64,000 nt of DNA, taken from assembly GCF_945906775.1 (NCBI RefSeq), contig NZ_CAMDRE010000002.1, positions 1,612,001 through 1,676,000 on the forward strand, in the 5' to 3' direction. This document shows positions 8,583 through 16,672 of this stretch, piece after piece (position 1 is the stretch's first letter; every line of letters begins with the position of its first letter). Made by a program: the position numbers and the translations under genes. Below the pieces are notes generated by a model. That model saw only the letters and a program-made list of their open reading frames with translations, searched no databases and was not told the origin of the DNA. The DNA is from Citrobacter sp. Marseille-Q6884. Lineage in GTDB: Bacteria > Pseudomonadota > Gammaproteobacteria > Enterobacterales > Enterobacteriaceae.

Positions 8583-9194
8583 TCAACCCCTCAACAGCAG
8601 GGGCATTCTGGTTAACCGCCCTTTTTGGCTACTTTTATTAAGCATAGACCCTACTGTGAGGGTTAACAGGGATGGATTAAATTATGCAATGCATTGATTA
8701 ATAATGAATTAAGAAAGGCTAATCGGCGAGACAGGTCAACAATCAAAAGATGTATAGAAAATGACTATTTCTGCAATAGAAAGCGTTCAGAGGGGTAAGC
8801 GTGCAATGAACCTTAAGGCAAATTCCCAGAATAAAAGAAGAGTGATGTTGTTTAATTTTCAAACGCAGCATATGGCCTTGAATTTTCTATAATTAATAAA
8901 CACACTCGGCCTCGAAAAGTAAATTCAACGGCGCTATTTATTCTATTTAGATCACTGCGGAAAAGGGAATGACGAACAGAAAGAGAAAGATGATAAGACA
9001 TATTTTAAGCAACAAAAAACCCTTAAGGCGGCTTGTTAGTCGCCTTAAGGGTTCCGGCCCCATCCGGCGCTTATCTCCGGCACTCACAATGGCTTAGCTC
9101 TTGAAGGGGCGATAAGAAGAATCTCATACCCCGCCCCGGGTTTTTTAACACAACTTGCGGTTTGTCCGTTTTACAACCGCCGCAGTACTTTTCT
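8583..9194. other. Non-coding stretch between sufA and the LysR gene
   Basis: About 610 bases, AT-rich, with no convincing gene. The part next to sufA should hold the OxyR, IHF and IscR sites known upstream of E. coli suf, but I cannot point to them. A 28-codon reading frame at 8806 and a basic 35-codon frame (8990-9097) exist but lack support; the second runs through the hairpin at 9014-9053. In E. coli the small RNA RydB is annotated between sufA and ydiH, so a homologue may lie here. The GGCCCCATCCGGCGCTTATC stretch near 9056 looks REP-related. Confidence 0.5.
9014..9053 (-). terminator. Strong minus-strand hairpin terminator
   Basis: A 13-bp perfect stem, AACCCTTAAGGCG (9018-9030) and CGCCTTAAGGGTT (9041-9053), with a 10-base loop. 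On the minus strand it is followed by TTTTTT. It could end the LysR transcript, whose stop codon is 142 bases upstream, or a small RNA of this interval. Confidence 0.7.
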
Positions 9195-10070
9195 TTAGAC
9201 CTGGATCTCATTGAGGGCATCTAACAACAGGCGCAACCCGGCTGGTTGATGTTCACGAGAGAGGTACAAACCATAAATCGGTAGCGTTTTAGGCTGCAGC
9301 TGTGGCAGCAAACGAATCAACCTTCCTTGCGCCAGACCTTCTCGCGCCTCCTGTTCGGGCACCAGCGCAATGCCCATCCCTGCCAGCGCAGATTCACATA
9401 ACAGCGAGGAGATTCCGGCGCTTAAATTCCCTTTTATCGCCACAGTGACAGCCTGCCCTTGTGCATCCAGAAAATGCCAGGATTTTCCGGCAAATCCGCT
9501 GTAGTAAAGGCAGTTGTGCTGTGCGAGATCATCGACCGTAGTTGGGGTTCCGTGCTGGTGAAGATACTCCGGGGAGGCGCATAACACCGACTCACAGTCG
9601 CCTAACCGACGAGCAATAGTCCCTGGCTCAGGATTCTGTGTAATGCGAATCGCCACATCGATTCGTTCGCCCACCAGGCTCACCGGTTGATTATTGATTT
9701 CAACTTCAATGCGCAGCTCAGGGTAGCGTGCCAGAAAAGTGGGCAGCACCGGCGCCAGAATATGCATCGCGGTAAAATGCGCGCAGGCCACGCGCAGTGT
9801 ACCGGACGGTGTTTGCGCACCACTGGCTGCGCCAATATCCTGTGAAAGCTGCGCCAGCACGCGTGTTTTCAGCAATGCTTCTTCACCCGCAGGCGTAATC
9901 GTCAATCGCCGCGATGATCGGTGGATGAGCCGGGCTCCCGTCCATTTTTCCATCTCATCAAGATAACGACTGACCATCGGTCTGGAAAGCCCCAGCGCCC
10001 GAGCAGCGGCGCTCAGGCTGCCCAAATCACAGATGTGGTTAAATACCGTTGCCGCCATCACTCTGTCCAT
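9195..10070 (-). CDS. LysR-family transcriptional regulator
   Basis: A 291-residue LysR-type regulator. The N-terminal winged helix-turn-helix is FNHICDLGSLSAAARALGLS followed by RPMVSRYLDEMEKW; a substrate-binding domain starts near residue 88 (GTLRVACAHF). LysR regulators with DNA-binding domains of this form often act on the neighbouring divergent gene, here the metallo-beta-lactamase-fold protein 122 bases away, and repress themselves. The inverted repeat at 10113-10145 is a candidate site. I do not recognise an E. coli K-12 counterpart at this position, so the gene is accessory relative to that genome. Effector unknown. Confidence 0.85.
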   Translation of the reverse strand: MDRVMAATVFNHICDLGSLSAAARALGLSRPMVSRYLDEMEKWTGARLIHRSSRRLTITPAGEEALLKTRVLAQLSQDIGAASGAQTPSGTLRVACAHFTAMHILAPVLPTFLARYPELRIEVEINNQPVSLVGERIDVAIRITQNPEPGTIARRLGDCESVLCASPEYLHQHGTPTTVDDLAQHNCLYYSGFAGKSWHFLDAQGQAVTVAIKGNLSAGISSLLCESALAGMGIALVPEQEAREGLAQGRLIRLLPQLQPKTLPIYGLYLSREHQPAGLRLLLDALNEIQV

Positions 10071-10112
10071 TGCATTCCATCCGATCGTTTTATGAAACTC
10101 AGCATGTCCTGA

Positions 10113-10145
10113 TTAAGGAATTCTAACAGATCCAAATTTCCTTAA
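10113..10145. promoter_or_regulatory. Inverted repeat, candidate LysR operator
   Basis: TTAAGGAA (10113-10120) and TTCCTTAA (10138-10145) form a perfect 8-bp inverted repeat separated by 17 bases, inside the divergent promoter between the LysR gene and the metallo-beta-lactamase-fold gene. Position and symmetry suit a regulator site; binding is inferred. Confidence 0.5.
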
Positions 10146-10192
10146 AATACGGCAACGATTAAAAGACAATTTCCTGCAAAAGGTTACCTATC

Positions 10193-11044
10193 ATGAAACT
10201 TAAATCTCTGGCGATGCTGCTGCCCCTGTTTGCCTCTTCGGTTTTCGCCGCACCGCTACAACTGGATGTCTACAACCCGCAGGACAAGGCGATTTTTCCG
10301 GTCTCGTCTACGCTGGTCTCAGGCCCGAAAGAAGCGATTCTGTTTGATGCGCAATTCAGCACTAAAGATGGCGAAAAGCTGGTGCAGATGATTCGGGCGA
10401 GCGGTAAAACGTTAAAGGCCATCGTAATCACTTCAGGCGATCCGGATTTCTATTTTGGTCTGGAGCCCATCGTCAAAGCCTTCCCACAGGTCAAGGTGCT
10501 GGCCACACCGCATGTGGTGGATCATATTCGCGCCACCAAAGAGGCCAAATTACAGTTCTGGGGCCCGCAGATGAAAGATGGCGCACCCTCCTCGCTCACC
10601 GTACCGCAAGCCACCACGCAGACCTCGTTTACTGTTGATGGCGAAACACTGGAGCTTCGCCACCCTAACGATTATGCGGCGTACGTCTGGATCCCGGCAA
10701 ACCGCGCCATCATTGGCGGAACCGGAGTCGCTTCGGGTATTCACGTCTGGACAGCAGATACCCAGTCCACTGAACAACGCGCAGCATGGCGCAAGGTGCT
10801 CAACGAAATGCAGTCGTTACAACCCGCTCAGGTGGTTCCCGGTCATTACATCGGTGAACGCCCGGCAGGCGATAACGCGATCCGCTTCACTCAGGATTAC
10901 TTACAGTCGTTTGAACAGGCGTTAAGCGCCCATAAAGGATCGGCCTGGGTGATTAAAACGATGACGGCAGCCTGGCCGGATCTTGCGGACGCCAGTTCTC
11001 TGGAACTGAGCGCGAAGGTCAATACTGGTGAAATGAAGTGGTAA
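10193..11044 (+). CDS. Exported metallo-beta-lactamase-fold protein with altered metal site
   Basis: The protein has 283 residues and a clear signal peptide (MKLKSLAMLLPLFASSVFA), so it is probably periplasmic. The body follows the metallo-beta-lactamase-fold hydrolase pattern: strand-rich start with SSTLVSGPKEAILFDAQF, then IVITSGDPDFYFGL at residues 78-90, LATPHVVDHI, IIGGTGVASGIHVW and VVPGHY near 218. At the place of the metal motif HxHxDH the protein has S81, D83, D85 and F86, so only the aspartate remains; a His at 157 and His218 persist. It is either a non-hydrolytic member or uses a different metal arrangement. The ATG at 10193 has AAAGG nine bases upstream. Its divergent neighbour is a LysR regulator. 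Function unknown. Confidence 0.8.
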   Translation: MKLKSLAMLLPLFASSVFAAPLQLDVYNPQDKAIFPVSSTLVSGPKEAILFDAQFSTKDGEKLVQMIRASGKTLKAIVITSGDPDFYFGLEPIVKAFPQVKVLATPHVVDHIRATKEAKLQFWGPQMKDGAPSSLTVPQATTQTSFTVDGETLELRHPNDYAAYVWIPANRAIIGGTGVASGIHVWTADTQSTEQRAAWRKVLNEMQSLQPAQVVPGHYIGERPAGDNAIRFTQDYLQSFEQALSAHKGSAWVIKTMTAAWPDLADASSLELSAKVNTGEMKW

Positions 11045-11065
11045 CGCAGATTTAAGACAAAAAAT

Positions 11066-11090
11066 AACCCCGAACACCTGTCGGGGTTTT
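11066..11090. terminator. Bidirectional terminator
   Basis: AACCCCGA (11066-11073) pairs with TCGGGGTT (11081-11088), with A-rich sequence on the left and TTTT on the right. It separates the metallo-beta-lactamase-fold gene (plus) from ydiH (minus) and can serve both. Confidence 0.75.
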
Positions 11091-11112
11091 CATCACGATA
11101 AGCATACCAGAA

Positions 11113-11301
11113 TCAATGTACGCCCATGCGCCAGGCAAAATAGATCTCTTCTTTCAGTTCGGTTGAAGAGAGCGTCAGTAAATCCGCAAACTCCAGCTCG
11201 AGTTGTTTCAGTCTTTTCAAATACTGAGCCGGTGAAAGATCGCTTTTATCACGACGTAAAAACTCTATTGCCAGTTGGGCAGGGTCTAATTGGGTAGACA
11301 T
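11113..11301 (-). CDS. ydiH: Small conserved protein YdiH
   Basis: A 62-residue protein of unknown function, nearly identical by eye to E. coli YdiH: it starts MSTQLDPAQLAIEFLRR and ends EEIYFAWRMGVH. The longer frame begins 38 codons upstream, but the ATG at 11301 has GCGAGGAT just before it and gives the usual length. There are no membrane segments; the sequence is helical and charged (YLKRLKQLELEFADLL). It lies 77 bases after menI. Confidence 0.9.
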   Translation of the reverse strand: MSTQLDPAQLAIEFLRRDKSDLSPAQYLKRLKQLELEFADLLTLSSTELKEEIYFAWRMGVH

Positions 11302-11378
11302 ATCATCCTCGCTTGTGTTCAGAACCTGCACAGTATAACACCATTCCCTGTGCAGATAATGACCAAACTCAACATGCA

Positions 11379-11789
11379 TCACAAAATTGCGGTCGTCAGG
11401 CGCGACGTGCAGCACAATCGTCCTTGTTCATCAAAGATTTCAATTTGCCAGACCTGGTGACGAGAGCCGGTATGCACTGCGCGACATACACCTCTCACCA
11501 GCCCTTCCCGCGCAGAACGCACGTGGTTGGCGTTGACCTCCAGCCCGACCACTTTTTGATCGCCCTGAGTACAGAGATAGCCCGCAACTGACCCCATACT
11601 TTCCGCCAGTACAACGGATGCCCCACCGTGTAGCAAACCAAAGGGTTGCTTCGTACGATGGTCAACAGGCATCGTGGCTTCCAGGGTATCGTCGCCAATG
11701 TGCACAAAACGAATATCGAGCAACCCAACCATATTTCCTTCACCCATGGCATTGAGCGCATCGAGTGTGACTTCACGTTTCCAGATCAT
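11379..11789 (-). CDS. menI: 1,4-dihydroxy-2-naphthoyl-CoA hydrolase
   Basis: Hotdog-fold thioesterase that releases 1,4-dihydroxy-2-naphthoate from its CoA ester in menaquinone synthesis (E. coli YdiI/MenI). It has 136 residues, the family length. The active-site region is FGLLHGGASVVLAESMGSVAG, with the catalytic glutamate near residue 63. The ATG overlaps the ydiJ stop by four bases, so the two genes are probably cotranscribed. Confidence 0.95.
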   Translation of the reverse strand: MIWKREVTLDALNAMGEGNMVGLLDIRFVHIGDDTLEATMPVDHRTKQPFGLLHGGASVVLAESMGSVAGYLCTQGDQKVVGLEVNANHVRSAREGLVRGVCRAVHTGSRHQVWQIEIFDEQGRLCCTSRLTTAIL

Positions 11790-14700
11790 CCTATAATCTC
11801 CAGCAGTGCCTGTAATGGGTGGCGAACGCCCGTGCCTTCAACGCGTTTCACCTGGCTGCGGCAAGAATACCCTGCGGCCAGGCAACGGTTACGTGGCAAC
11901 CGCTGCATTGCCTGATGCCATGATAACTCATAGATCCCCAGTGAGTTCTGGTGATTCTTCACTTCATGGCCATACGTACCTGCCATACCGCAACAACCGA
12001 CACTGACGTTTTCGAGCTTCGCGCCAAACCGGGCAAAAATCGCGGCCCACTGTGCCGGCGCGCCGGGTAACGCGGTCACTTCGGTACAATGACCAAAGAA
12101 GTACCAGGGCTCACCGCCGGGTGTGAGGGTTGGCTGATGCTCAAGCACGCTCGCCAGCCACTCATTGACCAGCAAGACATGGAAATCGCCCCGCTGTTCG
12201 CCCAGAGCCAGCTTGTACTCATCGCGATAACACAACACCAGCGCCGGATCGACGCCCACCATCGGGATATTCAGTTTCGCCATCCGATTCAAAAACTCTG
12301 AAGTCTTTTTCGCGGTTTTCGCAAAGCGGTTTAAAAAACCCTTAATATGCTGCGCTTTGCCGTTTGGCGAGAACGGCAGCAATACCGGCTGTAAGCCCAG
12401 TTTTTCTACCAACCGGATAAAATCAGCCACCACCTGCGCATCGTAATAGCTGGTAAACGGATCCTGAACCACCAGTACCGTACGCTCTTTTTGTTGCTGG
12501 CTTAATAATTCAAGCTGTTCCAGCGTCATGTTGGCCGAGCGATGCCCGACCAGCTGCTGTTGCAAGGACGGCGCAGACAACAATGGCAAATCCACCATCC
12601 CAATATGTTTTTTAGCGAGATTGCGCACCAGCGGCTGATTAATGAAGAAGTTGAACGTTTTGGGCGCCCGCGCCATTAAGGGCGCATAACTTTCGACAGT
12701 GGCAACCACATGGTCGCGTAACGGACGTAAATAACGCGAGTGGTAGAGTTGCAGGAAGCGTGAACGAAATTCCGGCACGTCGATTTTGATCGGGCATTGC
12801 GTGGAACAGGCTTTACACGCCAGACACCCGGACATCGCCTCTTTCACTTCATGCGAAAAGTCGTACTCCCCTTTCCGGGCATGCCAGCTATTCCGGGTGC
12901 GGGCAATCAGGGTGCGCAAACTGGCGCGTTTTTCCGGTAACTCTTTTTCCAGCTTAACAGGATCAATTCCGCGGTCGGCCAGCAGACGTAACCATTCCCG
13001 CACCAGCGTTGCGCGCCCTTTCGGCGAGTGGATACGATTGAGACTGATTTTCATCGACGGGCACATTGGGCTTTTCGCATCAAAGTTAAAACATAACCCG
13101 TTGCCATTACACTCCATTGCGCCACGCCACTCTTGCCTTACCGCCAGCGGAATCTGACGATCAAAGGTTCCACGTTTGGCCGCATCCACTTTCATCATCG
13201 GCGCATCAACGCCTTCTGGTGGGCAGATTTTTCCGGGATTCAGCCGGTTTTGCGGATCAAATACCGACTTCACTTTCCGCAGTTCACCATACAGTTCATC
13301 GCCGAAAAACGCCGGGCTGTATTCTGCGCGGAACCCTTTCCCGTGCTCGCCCCACAGCAGACCGCCATATTTTGCCGTCAGCGCCACCACATCATCAGAA
13401 ATGCGTTTCATCAGCACTTCCTGCTGCGGATCGCACATATCCAGCGCCGGTCTGACGTGCAAAACCCCCGCATCGACGTGACCAAACATGCCATAGCTCA
13501 GGCCGTGGCTGTCGAGTAACGCGCGAAATTCTGCAATATAATCAGCCAGATGTTCTGGCGGTACGCAGGTATCCTCCGCAAACGGGATCGGCTTCGCAGA
13601 ACCTTTCGCATTGCCCAGCAAGCCGACTGCTTTTTTACGCATCGCGTAGATACGTTCGATGCCTGCAAGCTCAGTGCACAACTGCCAGCCAATCACCCCC
13701 GCTTCCTGACGGGCAATTAACCCATCAAGACGTTCGCACAACGCGTTTACCTGCGAATCAATCAAGGCTTCGTCATCACCGGCAAACTCCACGATATTCA
13801 GACCCAGCATCTCTTTATCGGGGACATCGGTGATTAACTCGCTGACGGAGTGCCAGACAATATCTTCGCGCGCCAGGTTGAGGACTTTGGAGTCCACCGT
13901 TTCCACCGACAGCGCACGCGCTTCCACCATGACAGGGGCATTACGCAAAGCGGAATCAAAAGAGTCGTACTTCACGTTGACCAGACGCCGAACTTTAGGC
14001 AACGGCGTGATATCAAGACGCGCCTCAGTGATAAACGCCAGCGTACCTTCAGAGCCCGTGAGAATGCGGGTTAAGTCAAACTCGGTCATGTCATCATTAA
14101 AGACATGCCGCAGATCGTAACCGGTTAAAAAACGATTGAGCTTAGGAAATTTATCAATGATCAGTTGGCGGTTTTCACGACACCGCTGGTACACCGTCTT
14201 ATAGATGCGACCAATGGTTGTATTGTTATTGCCAAGCATTTCGGCAAGCTCAACCGGCATGGGCTGGGTATCAAGAATATCGCCGCCCATCAGTACCGCG
14301 CGAACTCCCAGCACGTGATCGGACGTTTTACCGTAAACCAACGATCCCTGCCCGGACGCATCGGTGTTAATCATCCCCCCCAGCGTTGCCCGGTTACTGG
14401 TGGACAATTCCGGCGCAAAGAAATAGCCATAGGGTTTCAGATACTGGTTGAGTTGATCTTTAATGACCCCGGCCTCAACCCGCACCCAACCCTCTTGCGG
14501 ATTGATTTCAATAATACGGCTCATATAGCGGGACATATCCACGATAATGCCCTGATTCAGAGCCTGACCGTTGGTACCAGTGCCGCCGCCGCGGGGTGTA
14601 AAAATCAATGAGGAAAAAAGCGGTTCCGCCGCCAGACGGGCGATAAGCGCCACATCCGCCGTCGAACGAGGAAAGACCACCGCATCAGGAAGAAGCTGAT

Positions 14701-14842
14701 AGATGCTATTATCTGTCGACATTGTCAGGCGATCGGCGTAGCTCGTTGCCGTATCGCCCGTAAATCCTTGCTGCTCCAGCGCCTGCAAAAAGTTGAGCAC
14801 CAGTTGAACGACACCGGGTGCTTGAGAAATTTGTGGAATCAT
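11786..14842 (-). CDS. ydiJ: FAD-linked, Fe-S-containing 2-hydroxyacid dehydrogenase YdiJ
   Basis: A 1018-residue fusion typical of the family. An FAD-binding type 4 domain (residues 45-250, with FTPRGGGTGTNGQALNQG) is followed by an FAD-oxidase C domain (to about 550). A ferredoxin-like domain carries CLACKACSTQCPIK near residue 670, and a C-terminal CCG domain contains VSVGCCGMAGTYGHE. The architecture resembles D-lactate and D-2-hydroxyglutarate dehydrogenases; D-2-hydroxyglutarate is the substrate proposed for related proteins, so the exact substrate here is inference. It is coupled to menI, which makes menaquinone, a plausible electron acceptor route. Confidence 0.93.
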   Translation of the reverse strand: MIPQISQAPGVVQLVLNFLQALEQQGFTGDTATSYADRLTMSTDNSIYQLLPDAVVFPRSTADVALIARLAAEPLFSSLIFTPRGGGTGTNGQALNQGIIVDMSRYMSRIIEINPQEGWVRVEAGVIKDQLNQYLKPYGYFFAPELSTSNRATLGGMINTDASGQGSLVYGKTSDHVLGVRAVLMGGDILDTQPMPVELAEMLGNNNTTIGRIYKTVYQRCRENRQLIIDKFPKLNRFLTGYDLRHVFNDDMTEFDLTRILTGSEGTLAFITEARLDITPLPKVRRLVNVKYDSFDSALRNAPVMVEARALSVETVDSKVLNLAREDIVWHSVSELITDVPDKEMLGLNIVEFAGDDEALIDSQVNALCERLDGLIARQEAGVIGWQLCTELAGIERIYAMRKKAVGLLGNAKGSAKPIPFAEDTCVPPEHLADYIAEFRALLDSHGLSYGMFGHVDAGVLHVRPALDMCDPQQEVLMKRISDDVVALTAKYGGLLWGEHGKGFRAEYSPAFFGDELYGELRKVKSVFDPQNRLNPGKICPPEGVDAPMMKVDAAKRGTFDRQIPLAVRQEWRGAMECNGNGLCFNFDAKSPMCPSMKISLNRIHSPKGRATLVREWLRLLADRGIDPVKLEKELPEKRASLRTLIARTRNSWHARKGEYDFSHEVKEAMSGCLACKACSTQCPIKIDVPEFRSRFLQLYHSRYLRPLRDHVVATVESYAPLMARAPKTFNFFINQPLVRNLAKKHIGMVDLPLLSAPSLQQQLVGHRSANMTLEQLELLSQQQKERTVLVVQDPFTSYYDAQVVADFIRLVEKLGLQPVLLPFSPNGKAQHIKGFLNRFAKTAKKTSEFLNRMAKLNIPMVGVDPALVLCYRDEYKLALGEQRGDFHVLLVNEWLASVLEHQPTLTPGGEPWYFFGHCTEVTALPGAPAQWAAIFARFGAKLENVSVGCCGMAGTYGHEVKNHQNSLGIYELSWHQAMQRLPRNRCLAAGYSCRSQVKRVEGTGVRHPLQALLEIIG

Positions 14843-14878
14843 TATCGTGACCCTTTCCTGCGGTCTATGTATGTTGTG

Positions 14879-14894
14879 AAGTTATCGTTTGCGT
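14879..14894. promoter_or_regulatory. Candidate PurR operator
   Basis: Read on the minus strand, ACGCAAACGATAACTT matches the PurR consensus ACGCAAACGTTTTCNT at 12 of 15 defined positions, with a perfect left half. It lies between divergent ydiJ and ydiK. E. coli ydiK is reported as a PurR target, which supports the call, but the site stands far from the ydiK start (about 165 bases). Confidence 0.4.
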
Positions 14895-15057
14895 GTTGCT
14901 TTGTTTGTTGTATCACATTTTTTTCTAATACGCCCAACACAATTACAGGCAGAATCGGCCTGTTAAAAACCGCTGAAATTGCTCATCATTACAGGGTGTG
15001 ATTTACGTGTTCGCGTCGCGTCAACGTTCTGACGTACAAAAAAGGTGAAAAGTATTT

Positions 15058-16167
15058 ATGGTAAATTTCCGTCAGCCCAGGGATATCGCGCAAGTGCTGC
15101 TATCGGTGCTGTTTTTAGCCGTCATGATTGTGGCCTGTCTCTGGATTGTACAACCCTTTATCCTCGGCTTTGCGTGGGCAGGGACGGTGGTCATTGCGAC
15201 CTGGCCTATCCTGTTACGTATCCAAAAGTTGTTGTGGGGACGCCGCTCGCTGGCCGTACTGGTGATGACCCTGCTGTTGGTTCTTTTGTTCATCATCCCC
15301 ATCGCATTGTTGGTCAACAGCATCGTGGATGGTAGCGGACCGTTGATCCACGCCGTGACCGCCGGAGATATGACGCTGCCGGATCTCGCGTGGCTGAATA
15401 GTATTCCCCTGGTAGGCACCAAAATTTATGGCGCATGGCACAGCCTGCTGGATATGGGCGGCTCGGCTATCATGGCCAAAGTTAGACCTTATATTGGCAC
15501 CACGACGACCTGGTTCGTCGGACAGGCCGCGCATATTGGTCGTTTCATGATGCACTGTGGCCTGATGCTGCTGTTCAGCGCCCTGCTGTACTGGCGCGGG
15601 GAACAGGTTGCATTGGGTATTCGCCACTTCGCTTGCCGCCTGGCCTCTAAGCGCGGCGATGCCGCCATCCTGCTGGCGGCTCAGGCGATCCGCGCCGTCG
15701 CGTTAGGGGTTGTCGTCACTGCGCTGGTGCAGGCAGTCCTCGGCGGCATTGGTCTGGCGGTGACAGGTGTGCCTTACGCCACGCTGCTGGCAGTACTGAT
15801 GATTCTGTCCTGCCTGGTGCAACTGGGGCCTTTGCCTGTGCTGATCCCGGCCATTATCTGGCTCTACTGGACGGGCGATTCAACCTGGGGCACGGTGCTG
15901 CTGGTATGGAGCGCCGTCGTGGGGACACTGGATAACGTGATCCGTCCGATGCTGATTCGTATGGGTGCCGATTTGCCACTGATCCTTATCCTTTCCGGGG
16001 TTATCGGTGGGTTGATTGCCTTCGGCATGATTGGTCTGTTTATCGGTCCGGTGGTGCTGGCCGTTTCCTGGCGTCTGTTCTCTGCCTGGGTGAACGAAGC
16101 CCCTGCGCCTGGCAACGACCCGGAAGAGATCCTCGAAGAAATCGCGGAAATCGAAAACAACAAGTAA
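15058..16167 (+). CDS. ydiK: AI-2E family inner membrane protein YdiK
   Basis: A polytopic membrane protein of 369 residues in the AI-2E (PerM-like) exporter family. Paired hydrophobic segments lie near residues 13-55 (LLSVLFLAVMIVACLWIV) and 60-90, one near 155-175, and a cluster from about 205 to 345 (LILILSGVIGGLIAFGMIGL). The family signature region is MRPMLIRMG-like VIRPMLIRMGADLP. The C-terminus is acidic (DPEEILEEIAEIENNK). Transported substrate unknown. The ATG at 15058 is preceded by AAAAGGTGAAAAG. Confidence 0.93.
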   Translation: MVNFRQPRDIAQVLLSVLFLAVMIVACLWIVQPFILGFAWAGTVVIATWPILLRIQKLLWGRRSLAVLVMTLLLVLLFIIPIALLVNSIVDGSGPLIHAVTAGDMTLPDLAWLNSIPLVGTKIYGAWHSLLDMGGSAIMAKVRPYIGTTTTWFVGQAAHIGRFMMHCGLMLLFSALLYWRGEQVALGIRHFACRLASKRGDAAILLAAQAIRAVALGVVVTALVQAVLGGIGLAVTGVPYATLLAVLMILSCLVQLGPLPVLIPAIIWLYWTGDSTWGTVLLVWSAVVGTLDNVIRPMLIRMGADLPLILILSGVIGGLIAFGMIGLFIGPVVLAVSWRLFSAWVNEAPAPGNDPEEILEEIAEIENNK

Positions 16168-16174
16168 GCCTCTA

Positions 16175-16202
16175 TCAGGCGGCAATGCCGCCTGATTGTT
16201 TA
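16175..16202 (+). terminator. ydiK terminator
   Basis: TCAGGCGGC (16175-16183) and GCCGCCTGA (16187-16195) form a 9-bp stem with a 3-base loop, followed by TTGTTT. It lies eight bases after the ydiK stop. Confidence 0.65.
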
Positions 16203-16301
16203 GCATTTCTAATCAATACCATTCCTCCTTCTGCTCACCTTCACTCCCATCCGCCAATAAATCGTCATTTGTGTCGCATATTCTTTACAGCTTTTAAACT
16301 A

Positions 16302-16317
16302 TTGAGATGAATCTGAT
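16302..16317 (+). promoter_or_regulatory. RcsB box upstream of rprA
   Basis: TTGAGATGAATCTGAT lies about 50 bases upstream of the inferred rprA start and closely matches the E. coli rprA RcsB site (TTGAGACGAATCTGAT, from memory). A promoter follows: TCGACG (16317-16322) and TACTAT (16340-16345), 17 bases apart. Confidence 0.75.
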
Positions 16318-16351
16318 CGACGTGAAATACCGGCATGCCTACTATTAGCCC

Positions 16352-16457
16352 AAGGCTTTAGATCAACACATTGATTTATAAGCATGGAAATCCCCTGAGT
16401 GAAACAACGAATTGCTGTGTGTAGTCTTTGCCCATCTCCCACGATGGGCTTTTTTTT
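16352..16457 (+). ncRNA. rprA: RprA, RpoS-activating small RNA
   Basis: About 106 bases. The core ATTGATTTATAAGCATGGAA and the following CCCCTGAGTGAAACAACGAA match E. coli RprA as remembered; this region opens the rpoS leader hairpin by base pairing with help from Hfq. The 5' end AAGGCTTTAGATCAACACA differs at several bases. It ends in the terminator GCCCAT-CTCCCACG-ATGGGC (16430-16449) plus eight T. The gene is under RcsB control through the box at 16302. Position downstream of ydiK is as in E. coli. Confidence 0.93.
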
Positions 16458-16672
16458 GTCCTGATTTTCCTGACCTGCAGTAAAAAGCGACTTCGATATT
16501 CAAGATAAAACCATGATACTGTTGTGCGTGGGTATCGTGGCCAGCAGCATGAAACCGCATGCAGCCACTGAAAGCGCAGCTGACCTTGCCGACGTTTCCG
16601 GTGAGAGGTTAAGCAGGTTATGGGGTTTGCAGCCTGACAGGCCACTATCAGTCAATATTCAAAAGGTAATCA

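Noticed and set aside
9056..9080. Full REP element after the hairpin near 9050
   Set aside because: Only one arm (CCCCATCCGGCGCTTATC) is visible; no paired arm close by, so it is noted within the gap entry only.
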